A stretch of 64,000 nucleotides of DNA from Sphingopyxis sp. GTDB taxonomy: Bacteria > Pseudomonadota > Alphaproteobacteria > Sphingomonadales > Sphingomonadaceae. The position numbers and the translations under genes are program-made. Numbering within the stretch: the first letter of the stretch is position 1; each line of letters starts with the position of its first letter. Under the pieces are notes generated by a model. That model did no database searches. It saw nothing but the letters and a program-made list of their open reading frames with translations, and was not told the origin of the DNA. This document shows, piece after piece, positions 34,753 to 44,520 of the stretch. Where the stretch lies: positions 1-64,000 of the forward strand of contig NZ_JAOZVW010000023.1 in assembly GCF_025869345.1 (NCBI RefSeq), in the 5' to 3' direction.

Positions 34753-34956
34753 GGGCGCGTTAGACGGCTTCGCGGATGCTGGCAAGGCTTTTGGCTGCGT
34801 CGCGGCCGCGGCCTTCTCCGTCTCGGCGATGTCGGCGTCCATCGCCTTGGCGCGCGCCTCGATCTCCTTCGCCGCCATGTCGTAGCGGTCGTCGAAATCG
34901 GGCTCCTGGTGACAGGCGGCAAGCAGCAGCGGCAGCAGGAGAGCGGCGCGGCGCAT
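34735..34956 (-). CDS. Small lipoprotein of unknown function
   Basis: A 73-residue protein with a lipoprotein signal (MRRAALLLPLLLAAC) followed by an acidic/alanine-rich helical region (DMAAKEIEARAKAMDADIAETEK) and a Pro/Ser tail. The ATG overlaps the tamB stop as TGATG, so it is translationally coupled to tamB. Its last codons, TCT GGG GAG TAG, are also the conserved 5' motif of the manganese riboswitch, so the protein's C-terminus is constrained by RNA structure. A role with TamAB in the envelope is likely from position only. Confidence 0.75.
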   Translation of the reverse strand: MRRAALLLPLLLAACHQEPDFDDRYDMAAKEIEARAKAMDADIAETEKAAAATQPKALPASAKPSNAPTSSGE

Positions 34957-37900
34957 CAATAATCCTTGCGATAGCGGATGCTGACATTGGTCTGGCCCGA
35001 TCCGCCCGCCTGGCTGAGCAGCGACAGCGCGCGCGTCAGACTGATCTCAAGCTGGGTCGCGGTATAGCCGCGCGCGTCGGTGATCACCTCCAGATAGATA
35101 TCCTTGGTGATATATTGCCCCGCCGCGAGCGCGGTGCCGCGCCCCGTCGTATCGTCGGGGCCGAGGACGCGCAGCCGGTCGATCCCCGCCGCCGACTGCA
35201 GCGCGCCGAGCGGGTTCAGGCCCCCGCCCCCGCTGCTCAGCGTGTTGAGCGAAGCGGCAAGCTGCACCGCCTGGAGCGGCGACAGCGAGGTGATCGAATC
35301 GCCGAACAGGATGCGCGAGACGATCTCGTCCTGCGGCAGGCCGGGAACGCTGGAAAAACTCACCTGCGGATTGCTCGCGCGGCCCGACACGTTCACCGAC
35401 ACCGTCACATTGTCGAAGGTATCGCTCGCGACGAGTTGCAGCGCCGGATCATAGGCGTCGCCGGTCGGGAACGTCACTTTCCCTTCCTCCAGCTCGAACG
35501 ACCGTCCCGCAAAGCCCAGCGTTCCGCGCACCAGCTCGACCTGGCCGGTCACGCGCGGATCGAGGGTCGTGCCCTTAAGCTGAATGTCGGCCTGCCATTC
35601 GGACTCGAGTCCCATGCCGGTGACGTAGATTTCGTCGCCCGCGCGCAAACGAATGTCGAGCCGGATGAGGTCGAACAGGCTCCCGCCGACCGCCGCGAGC
35701 CCGTCGCCACTGATCCGCCGCCGTCCTGTCGGCGGCTTGCGCCGCACACCCGTGAGAACCGGCACGGCAGCTGCCCCCTCGCGCACGATGCGATACCGCG
35801 TCTCGGGCAGGCGAAGGTCGCCCGACAAAAGCGCGGTCTGCCCCGCGACCTTTTCGAGCGTCAGCGTGCCCGTCGCGCGCGCCGCGATATTCTCGCTCCG
35901 CGCAAGCCGCGCATTGTCGAGCGTCGCGCTGAGATTCATCGGATAACCATCGGCCTGCGACAGGCTGACATAGCCCTTCGCATCGATGCTGCCGTCGCCC
36001 GCTGTCGCGGTGAGCTTTTCGATCTCCAGCCGGTTGCCGGTGAAGCGCCCGTCCACGACCATGTTGGTCAGCCGCGTGCCATAGGCCTGATTCTCATAGG
36101 TCATGCCGTTGCCCCGGATCACGCCATTGAGGCACGGATCATCGACCCGGCAGCTGAAATCGGCGGCGACCGCGATCGGTCCCGAAACCCCCTGCCCGGC
36201 AGGCCCAGCGAAGGAATAGAGCGTGTCGGCGGGGCCGTTGTAGCGCAGCCCGCCGCTCAGCGGCGCGGCGCGCAGCCGCGTCGTCCAGTCGCCCGCGCCG
36301 GGACCGAGCGGGCGGAGCGAGGCCTGCAGCCGCCCGATCACGCTGCCGCGCTTGCGGATCACCGCCCGCGCCTCGCCGCCGTCGCTGAGCAGCTTGCCCG
36401 CGAAATTGATGTCGACCGGCTGGCTGACTGTCGCCGCGGTGGTGCGCGTGAAGTCGCTGATCGTCAGCCGCGCATCAGCGCGCGGAAAGGCGTCGGCGTT
36501 CGTCTGCGCGAAATCGATGCTGCCCGTCGCGCGCCCGCCGAGCCCAAGCCCCGGATAGACGGCGTTGACGACCGCCATGTTCGCGCGATCGAGCCGGCTC
36601 TGGAGCATGATGCCCTCGCCGAAACGTCCCGCGACGCGCGCGCTGCTGCCGCGCCCGAGGTCGATCGTCGTCGGGAGCAGTTCGTAATCCTCCTTGTGCG
36701 GGATGATCCTGGCGGGAGAAACGGTGCGGAAATTGACCCCGGTCGCGCGGCCCTGCACCGACGCGCGCCAGAGGTCAGGCTGCAGGTCAGCGTTGGCGGC
36801 GATGCGGAAAGGCACACCGCTCGTCCCCTCGACGAGCGCCTGCGCCTGGCCACGCCCGTCGCGATAATCGATCTTCACCCGCCCGACCGCGATGTCATAA
36901 GTGCGAATCTGCGTATCGGCGATCTGGATATCGGCGACAATGCGCGGCTTGTCATAGAGAACGACGTCGGCATCGACGATCGCCGACCCGACCGCGAGCT
37001 TCGCGGCGCCGGGCAGCACGACATTGTTCGCGCGCACGTTGATCGCCGCTGCCTGATACTGGCCTTCGCCGCTCAGCCGGACGAGACCGCCAAGACCCTG
37101 TCCCGATGCGTCGAGCCGACCCTCGAACGGACCCGCAGCGCTTTTCACCAGCCGTCCGTGGAAGCCGATTCCCGACAGGTCGCCGCGCTCGATGTCGATC
37201 GTCATCGGCCCCGCCGCGGTCAGCAGCACGACGTCGGCCGACAGTGGGCCATAGTCGGTGTCGCCGGTCGCCGCGAGGCGGTAGCCGTTCGGCGCGCCAT
37301 TGATCTTCGCGACCAGATTGGCGAGCCCGATGCCGAGCCCCGGCCGGTCCGCCGTCACCACCGCGCGCGGATCGCTGATCGTTCCGGCAAGCTGGACGCC
37401 GACCGGGCCGTAATCGGTCGAATGCGCGCGCGCCGCGAGCTGAATCTGTCCATTGGGCGAATAGCTGCCCTGCCCGCCCGTCACCCGCAGGCGCGGCGCG
37501 GCGAGCCGCAGATTGGCGAAACGAACGATGCCGTCGGTGCCATAGCGCACGTCGCCGCTCGCCACCGCATTGCCGCCGAGGAAATCGCGAACCCCCGAAT
37601 TGAACAGCCGCGTCGAGCGCGCGCGCACCTTGCCGACGATCTCGAACCCGCCGCGCGGCGCAGTCTTCAGATCGGCGTTGGTGTCGATGTCGAACAGGCC
37701 GACGCTCTCGATGCGATAGTCGTTGACCCGTCCGTCGATCGCGCCGGTGTAGAAACCCTTGTTGAGATCGGCGATCACGATCGCCTTGGCATCGATCCGC
37801 GGCGAGCGGAGGCGCAGATTGTCGCTGAGGATGCGCCCATCCTTATAGGCGAGATCACCGTCGAGCCGCACCTGCACCAACGTCCCGCCCAGGGCGGTGT

Positions 37901-39185
37901 CGAGCCCGCGAATGCGCGCCGCGCGCCCGGCGACGGGCACGTAAATCTGATCGGCATCGACTCGCGCCTTGCCCGCGAGGCTCAGCGTCTCGACAATGAC
38001 GTCGTTGAAAGCGAGGGCATTGGCGTTCGCCTGATATTCCACCGTTGGCAGGTTGAACGCACCGTCGAGCTTTGCGGTCGCGCGCAAACCGTTGCCGCGC
38101 AGATTCGGCGCGAGCGCATCCGGGCGTAGCAGCACGAAGGCGAGGCTCAGCGCATCGTAACGGCTCTCGCCGAGATCGACCCCGCCGCTGATGCCAAGAC
38201 GGAAGGCGTCCGACGATAGCCGGCCGTCGAGATCGGCCTTGCGCTTGTCGAGCCGCGCGGTGACGTCGACCGCGGTCTCGCGGCTCAGCAGCGAAGCGAC
38301 GGGTCCCTCGGCGAGCAGCCGCGACGCCTGTGTCGTGCCCTTGACCGCGAACGTGCCGTCTCGCGCCGTCAGCGCGAGCCGCGCGAGCGGGTCGGTGCCG
38401 AGGTTGGCGATCAGCGAACCGTCCCATTTCGTCCAGTCGCCGCGCCCGCCGAGCTTCGCGGTCAGCGGCGCGGTGAACCCGCCCATCGCCGCGAGCACCC
38501 CGCCCTGCGGCGCGTTGAGGTCGAGCGTCGCGGCGAGGCGGTTCTTGTCGGGCACCGCATCGAGGACGAGCGCGAGCCTGTCGCCCCTGGCCTTCTCGCC
38601 GATCGTCTCCGCATTCGCGGTGACCTGCGCGCGGCGGTCGGCGATCGCGATCTTGCCGCTTAGCGTCGCGACCTGCCGCTCGCCAGTGATCGCGGGCTCG
38701 AAGATCAGCCGGTCGACGCGCAGGGTCCGCACGTCGATGTCGATGTCGGGGAGCAGCGGCTCGCCGGTGTCGGGCACCGGCTTGAAGGTCGGCAATTTCT
38801 CGACGACCAATGTTTTCGCGGTCGCCGAACGGACGTCGACATGATTCGACAGAAAGGCGAACGGCCGCCAGTCGATCCGGAGCTCGGGCGAACGCACGAA
38901 CACGCCCTTGGGATCGGACAACGAAAAATCGCGCACCACCATCTCACCGAACAGCGATCCGTCGAGCCGGCCGATGCCGATCTTCATCCCGTTCTCGAAC
39001 TCATATTTCTCGATCTGCGTCGCAACGAAGCGCCGTCCGGCGTCGCTGTTCAGCCCGATCAGGAACAGCGCGACCAGCGCGATCAGGCCGAGCAGCGCGA
39101 TTCCGGCGCCCTTGGCGATCCGGAACCCCAGCGACGGCCCCGCCGGCTTGTCGCCTTCGGTCGCGATGGCCGCGTCCTCCGCCAT
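34956..39185 (-). CDS. tamB: Translocation and assembly module inner-membrane component TamB
   Basis: A 1409-residue protein with one N-terminal membrane helix (GAGIALLGLIALVALFLIGL, residues ~27-46) and a very long periplasmic beta-rich part (AsmA/DUF490 type) with repeated segments such as GGRGDWTKWDG, DARLTISDF and GRASNPQVSFSSVPGLPQDEIVSRILFG. The last ~350 residues are the conserved TamB domain, ending SGQTNVSIRYRKDY. TamB bridges the inner and outer membranes and, with TamA, moves outer-membrane proteins or phospholipids. Its start overlaps the tamA stop by one base. Confidence 0.95.
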   Translation of the reverse strand: MAEDAAIATEGDKPAGPSLGFRIAKGAGIALLGLIALVALFLIGLNSDAGRRFVATQIEKYEFENGMKIGIGRLDGSLFGEMVVRDFSLSDPKGVFVRSPELRIDWRPFAFLSNHVDVRSATAKTLVVEKLPTFKPVPDTGEPLLPDIDIDVRTLRVDRLIFEPAITGERQVATLSGKIAIADRRAQVTANAETIGEKARGDRLALVLDAVPDKNRLAATLDLNAPQGGVLAAMGGFTAPLTAKLGGRGDWTKWDGSLIANLGTDPLARLALTARDGTFAVKGTTQASRLLAEGPVASLLSRETAVDVTARLDKRKADLDGRLSSDAFRLGISGGVDLGESRYDALSLAFVLLRPDALAPNLRGNGLRATAKLDGAFNLPTVEYQANANALAFNDVIVETLSLAGKARVDADQIYVPVAGRAARIRGLDTALGGTLVQVRLDGDLAYKDGRILSDNLRLRSPRIDAKAIVIADLNKGFYTGAIDGRVNDYRIESVGLFDIDTNADLKTAPRGGFEIVGKVRARSTRLFNSGVRDFLGGNAVASGDVRYGTDGIVRFANLRLAAPRLRVTGGQGSYSPNGQIQLAARAHSTDYGPVGVQLAGTISDPRAVVTADRPGLGIGLANLVAKINGAPNGYRLAATGDTDYGPLSADVVLLTAAGPMTIDIERGDLSGIGFHGRLVKSAAGPFEGRLDASGQGLGGLVRLSGEGQYQAAAINVRANNVVLPGAAKLAVGSAIVDADVVLYDKPRIVADIQIADTQIRTYDIAVGRVKIDYRDGRGQAQALVEGTSGVPFRIAANADLQPDLWRASVQGRATGVNFRTVSPARIIPHKEDYELLPTTIDLGRGSSARVAGRFGEGIMLQSRLDRANMAVVNAVYPGLGLGGRATGSIDFAQTNADAFPRADARLTISDFTRTTAATVSQPVDINFAGKLLSDGGEARAVIRKRGSVIGRLQASLRPLGPGAGDWTTRLRAAPLSGGLRYNGPADTLYSFAGPAGQGVSGPIAVAADFSCRVDDPCLNGVIRGNGMTYENQAYGTRLTNMVVDGRFTGNRLEIEKLTATAGDGSIDAKGYVSLSQADGYPMNLSATLDNARLARSENIAARATGTLTLEKVAGQTALLSGDLRLPETRYRIVREGAAAVPVLTGVRRKPPTGRRRISGDGLAAVGGSLFDLIRLDIRLRAGDEIYVTGMGLESEWQADIQLKGTTLDPRVTGQVELVRGTLGFAGRSFELEEGKVTFPTGDAYDPALQLVASDTFDNVTVSVNVSGRASNPQVSFSSVPGLPQDEIVSRILFGDSITSLSPLQAVQLAASLNTLSSGGGGLNPLGALQSAAGIDRLRVLGPDDTTGRGTALAAGQYITKDIYLEVITDARGYTATQLEISLTRALSLLSQAGGSGQTNVSIRYRKDY

Positions 39186-41539
39186 CAGAAGGCCTGGCCG
39201 ATCGAGACATAGACGGTGACGCGCGCCTCGCCCGGGCGCCTGCCGAGCGGCGTCGCGATGTCGAGCCGCATCGGCCCGAAATTGGTATAGAAGCGCCCAC
39301 CGATCCCCGCGCCGAAGCGCAGGTTCGAGAAATCGGGGGTCGATCCGCGATAGACCTGCCCGGCATCGAGGAAACCGACGATGCCGTAATTGCCGAAGCG
39401 ATAGCGCGCCTCGACCGCGGCCTCGTTGAGACTGCGCCCGCCGATCGGATCGTCGTTCGGGTCCTTGGGACCAAGCTCCTGATAGCCGAAGCCGCGCACT
39501 GACCCGCCGCCACCGGCATAGAAACGCCGCGATGGCGCCAGCCGTTCGCGTGCCGCGCCGACGATCGAGCCGACGCGCACCCGTCCCGCGAGCACGATAT
39601 TGTCGGTAACCGGATAATAGCCGCTCGCATCGACCTGCGTCCGTGCATAGGGCGAGAAATGGCCGGCGAGCGAGCCTTCGGGTTCGACCCGCGCGGTCAG
39701 CCGGAATCCCTTGGTCGGATCGAGCAAATTGTCGGTGCGGTCGATCCCGACCTGCCCGTTCAGCCCGACGATCGTGTAAAAGTCATTGACGCGCTGGCCG
39801 AGCGCAAAATCATAGTCGTCCTCGCGCGTCGCGATCAGTTCGGCGCCGAAAGCATAGGTCAGCTTCTTCTGCCAGATCGGCGTCGAGTCATAGCTGATGC
39901 GCGCCGCAACGCGGCCGGTGATCGCGTTGAACGCATTATAGCGGCTCCGCGTCGCCTCGGTGATCAGTTCGAACGTCCGGTCGCGGCGCCCGGCATTGGA
40001 ACGGCGCATCGTCACGCCCAGCGACTGCTCCTTCGTCCCGGCCACGGCCCGGCCGATCAGCGCGCCTTCGGGCGGGAAGAAGTTGCGGTGCGTCCAGCTC
40101 CCCTCGATGCGGATGCCCTGCCCCGTGCCATAGCCCGCATTCGCCGCGATCGTACGCGGCGGACCCGCCTGCTGGGTGACGAGCATGGTCACATATTCGC
40201 TGTCGTCGTCCGCGCTCTCACCCGTCGGCTGCGGCTCGACCGCGACGGTCGCGAACAGGCCGGTCGCGACGAGCGCCTGCCGCAGATCGTCGACCTTGCG
40301 GCTGTCATAGAGGTCGCCGCGCTTGAAGCGCGCGAGAACATCGACATGCTCGGCATCGAAAGCCAGCTTGCCGGTCGTCTCGATCCCACCGAAGCGCCCG
40401 CGCGCGCCGATGTCGACGGGGAGCGTATAAAGCCCCTTCCCCGTATCGCCGTCGAGCAGGATATCGCGCTGCCCGATCTTGGCGAAAGGATAGCCTTCCT
40501 GCGGCAGCTTGAGCGCGATCGCCGCTTCGGCACCCTGCACGCGCTGCGCAACGATCGGCTCGCCGACCACGAGCGGGAAATTGTCGTGGATCAACCCCGT
40601 CGGAATCGTCGGCTTCGCGTCGATGACGATGTCGGAGAACGTATAGCGCACGCCGGGCTTCACATCGATGACCGCGGTGATCGACCGATTGCGGGCCGCC
40701 GCGCCATTGGCTCCCGCCTCGGCTTCGCCGCGATCGATGCGCGTTTCGACGACGGCGTCATAATAGCCTTCGGAGGCGAGGATGCGCGACATCAACTCGG
40801 AATCGGCGCTGAGGCGCGCGCGGAGCATCGCGAAATTGTCGGCCTTGCCATCGCCGTCGTGGAGCGCCGACAGATCGTCGAACAGGTCGGCGAGATCGGC
40901 ATCGGTGCCATCGTCGGCTGCGGCGAGGCCGTTGACCTTTACCGCATAGTGGATCGTTCGCGTCTCGTTCTTGTCCTCGGGCTCGGCGAACTCGACCGGC
41001 GTGACATCGAAACTGTCGAGCGGCGGCAGCGGCGCGGCGAGTTCGGCATCGCTGATCGGTGCATCGCCGATGGCTTCGACGCTGTCGCCGTCCGCCAGCG
41101 CCGGCACCGGCGTGCCGTCCACCTGCGGCACATCGCCAGCGGCGGTTTCGGCCGGTGTTCCGGCCGCCTTCGCTTTCGCCGCCTCGGCCTGCCGGCGCTC
41201 GAACTCCGCGATCGATTCGAGCGGCCTGTCGAGTTCGGGGTCGTCCTCGGCGCTGATCGGCGGAATCGCGGACTTGAACTCCTCGTCGGGGATGATCGGC
41301 GCGACTTCGGGCAATTGCGCCTCGGGCGGCGGCGGGGTCGGCGCGGCGATATTTTGGGTTTCGGTCGCCTGCGGCTCCACCGTCGGCACGACCGCAGGCG
41401 GCGCCACATCGGTCTGCTGCGCGGCGGCGGCTCCGGTCCACGCAAGCCCGAACAGCGACGCGGACAGGATCAATCGCTGCCGACGCCGCATTTGCGGCGA
41501 AGGATCAAATTCGCGAGATTTATCAATATGACGCATCAT
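39185..41539 (-). CDS. tamA: Outer-membrane Omp85 protein TamA
   Basis: About 784 residues. A signal sequence (RRRQRLILSASLFGLAWTGAAAAQ) leads to an unusual Pro/Ala/Glu-rich stretch (~residues 45-150, for example TPPPPEAQLPEV), then POTRA domains (IHYAVKVNGL, ASEGYYDAVVETRID, GVRYTFSDIVID) and a 16-strand barrel with RRFYAGGGGSVRGFGYQELGP and the closing VTVYVSIGQAF. It partners TamB. The exact start is uncertain (ATG 41539, 41536 or 41491); the longer track ORF is unlikely. It overlaps tamB by one base. Confidence 0.92.
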   Translation of the reverse strand: MMRHIDKSREFDPSPQMRRRQRLILSASLFGLAWTGAAAAQQTDVAPPAVVPTVEPQATETQNIAAPTPPPPEAQLPEVAPIIPDEEFKSAIPPISAEDDPELDRPLESIAEFERRQAEAAKAKAAGTPAETAAGDVPQVDGTPVPALADGDSVEAIGDAPISDAELAAPLPPLDSFDVTPVEFAEPEDKNETRTIHYAVKVNGLAAADDGTDADLADLFDDLSALHDGDGKADNFAMLRARLSADSELMSRILASEGYYDAVVETRIDRGEAEAGANGAAARNRSITAVIDVKPGVRYTFSDIVIDAKPTIPTGLIHDNFPLVVGEPIVAQRVQGAEAAIALKLPQEGYPFAKIGQRDILLDGDTGKGLYTLPVDIGARGRFGGIETTGKLAFDAEHVDVLARFKRGDLYDSRKVDDLRQALVATGLFATVAVEPQPTGESADDDSEYVTMLVTQQAGPPRTIAANAGYGTGQGIRIEGSWTHRNFFPPEGALIGRAVAGTKEQSLGVTMRRSNAGRRDRTFELITEATRSRYNAFNAITGRVAARISYDSTPIWQKKLTYAFGAELIATREDDYDFALGQRVNDFYTIVGLNGQVGIDRTDNLLDPTKGFRLTARVEPEGSLAGHFSPYARTQVDASGYYPVTDNIVLAGRVRVGSIVGAARERLAPSRRFYAGGGGSVRGFGYQELGPKDPNDDPIGGRSLNEAAVEARYRFGNYGIVGFLDAGQVYRGSTPDFSNLRFGAGIGGRFYTNFGPMRLDIATPLGRRPGEARVTVYVSIGQAF

Positions 41540-41664
41540 GTCCCGGCCGATGCGCGTTTTTGGCTCGCGAGGCGTGGCTGTGCAACCCGAATCTCCCCTG
41601 TTTCCAAGCCAACTCTCCGGCAATGGGACAGTTCCCGGCGTTGCGGTGGTTCGAGGGAGCGGTG

Positions 41665-42834
41665 TCAGCTGTCGGCGCCGAACAGGTCGCGGCTGTAAAC
41701 CTTGCTCGCGACATCGGAGAGCTCGTCGGTCACCCGATTGGCGATGATGATGTCGGCCTCTGCCTTGAAGGCGGTCAGGTCGCGAACGACGCGCGAGTTG
41801 AACAGCCGATCCTCTTCGATGAGCGGCTCATAGACGACGACCTCGATCCCCTTGGCCTTGACCCGCTTCATCACTCCCAAAATGCTGCTGGCGCGGAAAT
41901 TATCCGATCCCGCCTTCATCGCCAGCCGGTGGATGCCGACGACGCGCGGGTTCCGCTTGATGATCTCCGCCGCGATGAAATCCTTGCGCGTCGTGTTCGA
42001 GGCGACGATCGCGGCGATCAGATTCTGCGGCACCTCCCTGTAATTCGCCAGCATCTGCTTGGTGTCCTTGGGCAGGCAATAGCCGCCATAGCCGAAGGAC
42101 GGATTGTTGTAGAAGCTGCCGATCCGGGGATCGAGGCACACCCCCTCGATCACCTGCCGCGAATCGACGCCGTGGGTTGCGGCATAGGTATCGAGTTCGT
42201 TGAAGAAGGCGACGCGCATCGCGAGATAGGTGTTGGCGAACAGCTTGATCGCCTCGGCCTCGGTATTGCCGGTGTGAAGGATCGCCGCATCAGGCTTGAG
42301 CGAAGCCTCCAGTAGCAGCCGGGCGAAATCCTCCGCGCGTGGGTGGGTATCGCCGACGATGATCCGCGACGGGTGGAGATTGTCGTAAAGCGCGCGCCCT
42401 TCGCGCAGGAATTCCGGCGAAAAGACGATGTTGTCCGACCCAGTTTCGGCGCGCATCCGGTCGGTAAAGCCGACCGGCACCGTCGACTTGACAATGACCA
42501 GCGCGTTCGGCGCCTGCTTCAGCGCATCGGCGATTACGGCCTCGACCGTGCTCGTGTTGAAATAATTGGTGTCGGGATCGTAATCAGTCGGCGTGGCGAT
42601 GACGACGAAATCGGCGCCGTCATAGGCAAGCGCCCGGTCGGTCGTCGCGAGGAGGTCGAGCGGCCGGCTCGCCAGATACTCCTCGATCTCGGGATCGGCG
42701 ATCGGCGAGGTCTTCGCGTTGATCATCTCGACCTTGCGCGCGTCGATATCGAGCGCGACGACGCGGTTGCGCTGGGCGAGCAAAACCGCATTCGATATGC
42801 CGACATAACCCGTGCCGACGACCGTGATCTTCAC
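41665..42834 (-). CDS. ugd: UDP-glucose 6-dehydrogenase
   Basis: A 389-residue enzyme, the usual length, that oxidises UDP-glucose to UDP-glucuronate with NAD+. It has the N-terminal Rossmann motif [29 protein letters not shown], and the catalytic cysteine in [14 protein letters not shown] choose the GTG (VKITVVGTG) as start, where family homology begins; the track start 29 codons earlier is also GTG. It probably supplies UDP-GlcA for the polysaccharide made by the genes to the right, and for the epimerase at 62410. Confidence 0.93.
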   Translation of the reverse strand: MKITVVGTGYVGISNAVLLAQRNRVVALDIDARKVEMINAKTSPIADPEIEEYLASRPLDLLATTDRALAYDGADFVVIATPTDYDPDTNYFNTSTVEAVIADALKQAPNALVIVKSTVPVGFTDRMRAETGSDNIVFSPEFLREGRALYDNLHPSRIIVGDTHPRAEDFARLLLEASLKPDAAILHTGNTEAEAIKLFANTYLAMRVAFFNELDTYAATHGVDSRQVIEGVCLDPRIGSFYNNPSFGYGGYCLPKDTKQMLANYREVPQNLIAAIVASNTTRKDFIAAEIIKRNPRVVGIHRLAMKAGSDNFRASSILGVMKRVKAKGIEVVVYEPLIEEDRLFNSRVVRDLTAFKAEADIIIANRVTDELSDVASKVYSRDLFGADS

Positions 42835-42937
42835 AGGCGTCGCCTGCTGCGCTTCTGCTTCGGGCAATGAACGATCCTCTGCTGGATATGGCGCGGTCCC
42901 TAGCAATTGCCGCGCAGCCACTCAACCCGCGTGCCCG

Positions 42938-44401
42938 TCAGGTGCCGCAGAAGGTTTTATAGGGACCGAATTCGGCAGGCGCCGGCCCCTCGAACAGCGC
43001 GCATTCGGGGCGCCGGGCATAGGGATTGCGCACGACTTCAAGCAATTCGAGCCACGCTGCAAGATCGCCTGCCTCGGCCGCACCCAGCGCCGCCTCGACC
43101 AGATGGTTGCGCGGGATATAGAGCGGATTCACCGCATCCATCGCCTCGGCGCGATTCAGCGGCGCGTCGGTCTCACGCGCCAGCCGCGCCCACCAGTCCG
43201 CGATCCACGGCACCATCGCGTCGGCGTCGGGCAATTGCGCCTCGAGCTCCGATCCGTCGCCGCGCAGCATCATCGCGAGACCGCGAAAGAACAGGGTGAA
43301 ATCGACCCGGTGGCGCTCGAGTTCGGCGAAGAGCGTGTCAAACAGTACAGTATCGCCCTCCTGCGCCTCGGTCAGCCCCAGTTTCCTGCGCAACCGCCCA
43401 TGCCAGACCGCGGCAAAGCGGCCCGGAACCTCGGCCACCAGCGCCTTCGCCGCCTCGACATCGGCGGCATCGACCGAGTGGATCGCGGGAAGCAGCGCTT
43501 CGGCAAAGCGCGCCATATTCCAGTGCATGATCTGCGGCTGGCGGCCATAGGCATAGCGGCCATGGGCGTCGATCGAGCTGAACACGGTGTTGGCGGCAAA
43601 GCGGTCCATGAAGGCGCACGGACCATAGTCGATCGTCTCGCCCGAAATCGCGACATTGTCGGTGTTCATGACGCCGTGAATGAAACCGACGCCCAGCCAG
43701 TGCGCGACAAGATCGCATTGCAGCCCGATCACCCGGTCGAGCAAGGCGAGGTGCGGATTGGGCGCCTCGACAAGATCGGGGAAATGGCGGCGGATGCTGT
43801 AGTCCGATAGCTGGACGACGTGATCGGCGCCGAAATGCGCCGCGAAGAACTGGAAGGTGCCGACGCGGATATGGCTGCTCGCGACGCGGGTCAGCACCGC
43901 GCCGGGATGCGCGCGTTCGCGCTGGACCCGATCGCCGGTCGCGACCGCGGCCAGCGCACGCGTCGTCGGCACGCCCATCGCCGCCATCGCTTCGGAGACG
44001 AGATATTCGCGCAGCACCGGCCCGATCGCGGCCTTGCCGTCGCCATTGCGCGAGAAAGGCGTCGGTCCCGACCCCTTGAGCTGCACGTCGAAGCGTGCGC
44101 CGTCGGGCGCGACGATTTCGCCAAGCAGCAGCGCGCGTCCGTCACCGAGCTGCGGCGAGAAATGCCCGAACTGATGCCCGGCATAGGCCAGCGCAAGCGG
44201 GTTCGCCCCACCGGGCAGGTCCTGCCCCGAAAAGAGACGCGCGATCACCTCGTCGCCCGCGTCGGCGCCATCGATCCCGAGCCGGCTCGCAAGCGCATGA
44301 TTGAAGGCAAGCAGCTTCGGCGCCGCGGGCTTCGCAGCTTCGGCGGGGGCGTAGAAGCCTGCCATGGCGTCATGAAAACTATTGTCGAACGCGAGATCCA
44401 T
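42938..44401 (-). CDS. selO: Protein adenylyltransferase SelO (YdiU)
   Basis: A 487-residue pseudokinase-fold protein. SelO features are LALAYAGHQFGHFSPQLGDGRALLLGE, DVQLKGSGPTPFSR, SEAMAAMGVPTTRAL, and HGVMNTDNVAISGETIDYGPCAFMD. SelO transfers AMP to hydroxyl side chains of proteins under oxidative stress. The start MDLAFDNSFHDAM is preferred to the track's earlier Met. It is transcribed on the minus strand upstream of ugd and divergent from galE; it seems unrelated to the sugar genes. Confidence 0.93.
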   Translation of the reverse strand: MDLAFDNSFHDAMAGFYAPAEAAKPAAPKLLAFNHALASRLGIDGADAGDEVIARLFSGQDLPGGANPLALAYAGHQFGHFSPQLGDGRALLLGEIVAPDGARFDVQLKGSGPTPFSRNGDGKAAIGPVLREYLVSEAMAAMGVPTTRALAAVATGDRVQRERAHPGAVLTRVASSHIRVGTFQFFAAHFGADHVVQLSDYSIRRHFPDLVEAPNPHLALLDRVIGLQCDLVAHWLGVGFIHGVMNTDNVAISGETIDYGPCAFMDRFAANTVFSSIDAHGRYAYGRQPQIMHWNMARFAEALLPAIHSVDAADVEAAKALVAEVPGRFAAVWHGRLRRKLGLTEAQEGDTVLFDTLFAELERHRVDFTLFFRGLAMMLRGDGSELEAQLPDADAMVPWIADWWARLARETDAPLNRAEAMDAVNPLYIPRNHLVEAALGAAEAGDLAAWLELLEVVRNPYARRPECALFEGPAPAEFGPYKTFCGT

Positions 44402-44520
44402 CGTCCCTATGTCGAGCGCGACCGCTGCGATTGCAAGCATCGATGCGGTCCCTGCACACCTTAGCTGACGATCGATGAAGGCGATTGATCTTCCGCCAAT
44501 AGGCCGTCACAGGAGCGGAT

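Noticed and set aside
34776-38129. 1117-residue plus-strand ORF opposite tamB
   Set aside because: Antisense shadow in GC-rich coding DNA; tamB has clear motifs and coupled starts and stops.
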